Source of the DNA: Candidatus Zhuqueibacterota bacterium
GTDB lineage: Bacteria; KSB1; UBA2214
NCBI GenBank assembly: GCA_022706175.1
Contig: JAKJDB010000115.1
Location: 1 to 7,339, forward strand
Length of the DNA: 7,339 nucleotides
Direction of reading: 5' to 3'
The position numbers and the translations under genes are program-made. Shown here piece by piece: positions 5,733-7,339 of the stretch. Position 1 is the stretch's first letter; each line of letters opens with the position of its first letter. The notes under the pieces were generated by a model, which searched no databases, was not told where the DNA came from, and saw only the letters and a program-made list of their open reading frames with translations.

Positions 5733-6887
5733 ATGAAAAGATCAGCGATAAAATCTGTGCCGCCGGCATCACCCTGGCCGGAGCTTCACACTGCCGGCGA
5801 CCATGCGATCCTGTCAAATGGCGATCCGGCGCGTCTCGAGGCGGCTTTCGCAAAAGCGCTGCGGGGAGAAAAAATAACCATCGGCGTCATCGGCGGCTCC
5901 ATCACCGAGGCGGGGCCGGCCATTCCCCCTTCAGAACGCTACGGCGGCATCCTGCAGGCCTGGTGGCAAAAAGTCTTTCCGAATGCGAACGTGGACTTGA
6001 TCAATGCCGGCGTCGGCGCCACGCGTTCGGATTACGGGGCGTTGCGGGTTCAGCGCGATCTGCTGCGCTTCAAGCCCGACCTGGTGGTGCTCGAATTTGC
6101 GGTGAACGACCCGCCGACGCGAGAATACGCAGAATCCTACGAGGGCATGGTCAGACAGATTTTAAAATCAGCGCACACCCCCGCCCTCGTGCTCCTGTTC
6201 ATGACCCAGAAGAACAGAATCACGGCGCAAGAGTGGGAACAGAAAATCGGCGCCCGGTATCGGCTGATGATGATCAGCTACCATGAAGCTCTTTGGCATG
6301 AGCTGCGCGCCGGACGCCTGACATGGGACCAGTATTACCCCGACCATGTTCATCCCAATTCCGCAGGGCACAGACTGGTCGGCACTTTGCTCACAGAGGC
6401 GATGGAGCGGGCCCTCAAACGATACGATCCTCAACAAAAACCAACAGCGGTCCAGTGTCTGCCCGTGCCGCTGATCTCGGCTGTTTTTGAAAAGACTCTG
6501 TTCATTGATGCACAGAACATGATTCCGAGCTTCCATCATGGTTGGATGTTTGATCGGCCAGGAAAAGAACCTGCCGGCTGGCGCTGCGCGACGCCGGGCA
6601 GCGTCATCGAATTTGAAATCAGCGGCCAACAGCTCTACCTTTTATTTTGGAAAAAGAACGGGCCAATGGGCCAAGCCCGGGCAACGGTCGACGGCCGGAA
6701 TCCGATCATTTTGGACGCCTGGTTCGAGGAGACCTGGGGGGGATATCCGCACCTGGAACGCATCGGCGGCACCCTGCAACAGAGCAATCATGTGCTCCGC
6801 ATCGAACTTTTATCCGTAAAAAATCAACAGAGCACGGGAACCGAGTTCCGCCTCCTCTGCATCGGATCGACGATCGCTGGGATCTGA
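5733..6887 (+). CDS. SGNH/GDSL hydrolase with C-terminal beta-rich domain
   Basis: A 384-residue protein when started at ATG 5733. The SGNH fold spans about 45-225: block I G54-G-S56-I-T (nucleophile S56), block II N91-A-G93-V-G (oxyanion glycine), block III F-A-V-N125-D126, and block V D204-H-V-H207 with the catalytic Asp/His pair. All four named residues are present, so it should be an active esterase or lipase-type hydrolase, possibly removing acetyl groups from sugars. Residues about 245-384 look like an all-beta accessory domain with many aromatic residues (GW, LLFW, WFEETWGGYP), which may bind carbohydrate. No signal peptide is visible, so it seems cytoplasmic. A GTG at 5721 extends the frame by four residues but lacks a ribosome site; GGAAA before the ATG is better. 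A predicted promoter lies just upstream and a GH2 gene follows after 71 nt. Confidence 0.88.
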   Translation: MKRSAIKSVPPASPWPELHTAGDHAILSNGDPARLEAAFAKALRGEKITIGVIGGSITEAGPAIPPSERYGGILQAWWQKVFPNANVDLINAGVGATRSDYGALRVQRDLLRFKPDLVVLEFAVNDPPTREYAESYEGMVRQILKSAHTPALVLLFMTQKNRITAQEWEQKIGARYRLMMISYHEALWHELRAGRLTWDQYYPDHVHPNSAGHRLVGTLLTEAMERALKRYDPQQKPTAVQCLPVPLISAVFEKTLFIDAQNMIPSFHHGWMFDRPGKEPAGWRCATPGSVIEFEISGQQLYLLFWKKNGPMGQARATVDGRNPIILDAWFEETWGGYPHLERIGGTLQQSNHVLRIELLSVKNQQSTGTEFRLLCIGSTIAGI

Positions 6888-6958
6888 ACCGGCATCCTTG
6901 CTTTTTGCTTGCCTCTTATGGCCATGTCGGCGCTCAGAGTCAAACCTGGAGACCAACC

Positions 6959-7339
6959 GTGGAATTTGTACTTTCATCTCTTCTGTTCATCGTATGTCTA
7001 ATGATCCCAACCCCGTCATCCGCCAGGGCTTTCACCTCGGGCAAAACATCCGTTGCGAAGGAGATAGACCTCAGCCGGCTAGCCTGGAAGCTCTGGGGGT
7101 ATCGCGCTTTCAGCTGGATAAAGAATTTTGACTTTACCCGTCTGCAGGGCGACCGGGCGGAGATCATGAACCTGGATGTCCGGGTTCCCGGTTCAGTGCA
7201 AAAAGCGCTGCTCGACGCCGGCCTGATAAAAGACTGGAATATCGGCACCAACAGCGTCAAGGCCGAATGGGTGGAGAACCGGCACTGGTTGTTCGCCACA
7301 GTGTTGCCCGACGACATCCTGCAAGCCGGCGATGAGTTC
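6959..7339 (+). CDS. Exported GH2 beta-mannosidase-like glycoside hydrolase, N-terminal part
   Basis: An open frame of 127 codons runs from a GTG at 6959 to the right edge. Residues 1-24 are a hydrophobic signal peptide with a plausible cut after A22-R-A24; its n-region unusually lacks a positive charge. From about residue 36 it matches the N-terminal sugar-binding domain of GH2 beta-mannosidases: WKLWGYR (43-49), V76-P-G-S-V80, L85-D-A-G-L-I90, then W104-V-E-N-R-H-W110, close to the VPG...LL..GLI......W.E.R.W pattern of that group. The catalytic domain lies beyond the edge, so mannosidase specificity is inferred from this domain alone; another GH2 activity is possible. GGAG at 6948-6951 with seven-base spacing fixes the start. 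It is 71 nt downstream of the SGNH hydrolase and probably in the same operon. Confidence 0.8.
   Translation, partial: MEFVLSSLLFIVCLMIPTPSSARAFTSGKTSVAKEIDLSRLAWKLWGYRAFSWIKNFDFTRLQGDRAEIMNLDVRVPGSVQKALLDAGLIKDWNIGTNSVKAEWVENRHWLFATVLPDDILQAGDEF

Noticed and set aside
6898..7131. Plus-strand 77-codon open frame after the SGNH gene
   Set aside because: It lies in a different frame from the GH2 gene, over its signal peptide, with no motif of its own.
6940..7317. Minus-strand 125-codon open frame at the right end
   Set aside because: It is antisense to the GH2 start, which has a ribosome site, signal peptide and family motifs.

Overview
The window comes from a moderately GC-rich bacterium. Both end genes run off the window, every gene has close bacterial homologue families, and starts are ATG, GTG and TTG with Shine-Dalgarno sites on most genes. 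The lineage cannot be fixed from the sequence. The gene mix (a non-haem URO-D family protein, isopentenyl phosphate kinase, a GPH sugar symporter, a GH2 enzyme) recalls environmental polysaccharide-degrading or candidate-phylum bacteria, but that is only an impression.

Left block (1-2432, minus strand). Three genes read right to left as a tight cluster: isopentenyl phosphate kinase (IPK), a 39-nt gap holding a perfect 14-bp hairpin, a membrane CTP-dependent prenol/phytol kinase-like protein, a 20-nt gap, and a URO-D superfamily protein cut by the left edge. The first two make a plausible two-step kinase pathway from a prenol to its diphosphate.

Middle block (2433-3929, plus strand). A PadR-family repressor and an Mrp/NBP35 Fe-S carrier ATPase form an operon that ends at a strong intrinsic terminator. 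A perfect 21-bp palindrome upstream of padR is a good candidate for its operator. The repressor has an unusual His/Cys-rich N-terminus, which suggests metal or Fe-S sensing next to an Fe-S carrier.

Right block (4115-7339). A GPH-family sugar:cation symporter (minus) is divergent from an SGNH/GDSL hydrolase with a C-terminal beta-rich domain (plus), followed by the start of an exported GH2 beta-mannosidase-like enzyme cut by the right edge. Divergent sigma70-like promoters fit in the 139-bp gap. Together they look like a small carbohydrate-use locus: depolymerise, de-esterify and import.

The two partial genes at the edges were read directly from the sequence because they have no stop or no end inside the window. 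No RNA genes, insertion sequences or CRISPR arrays were seen.
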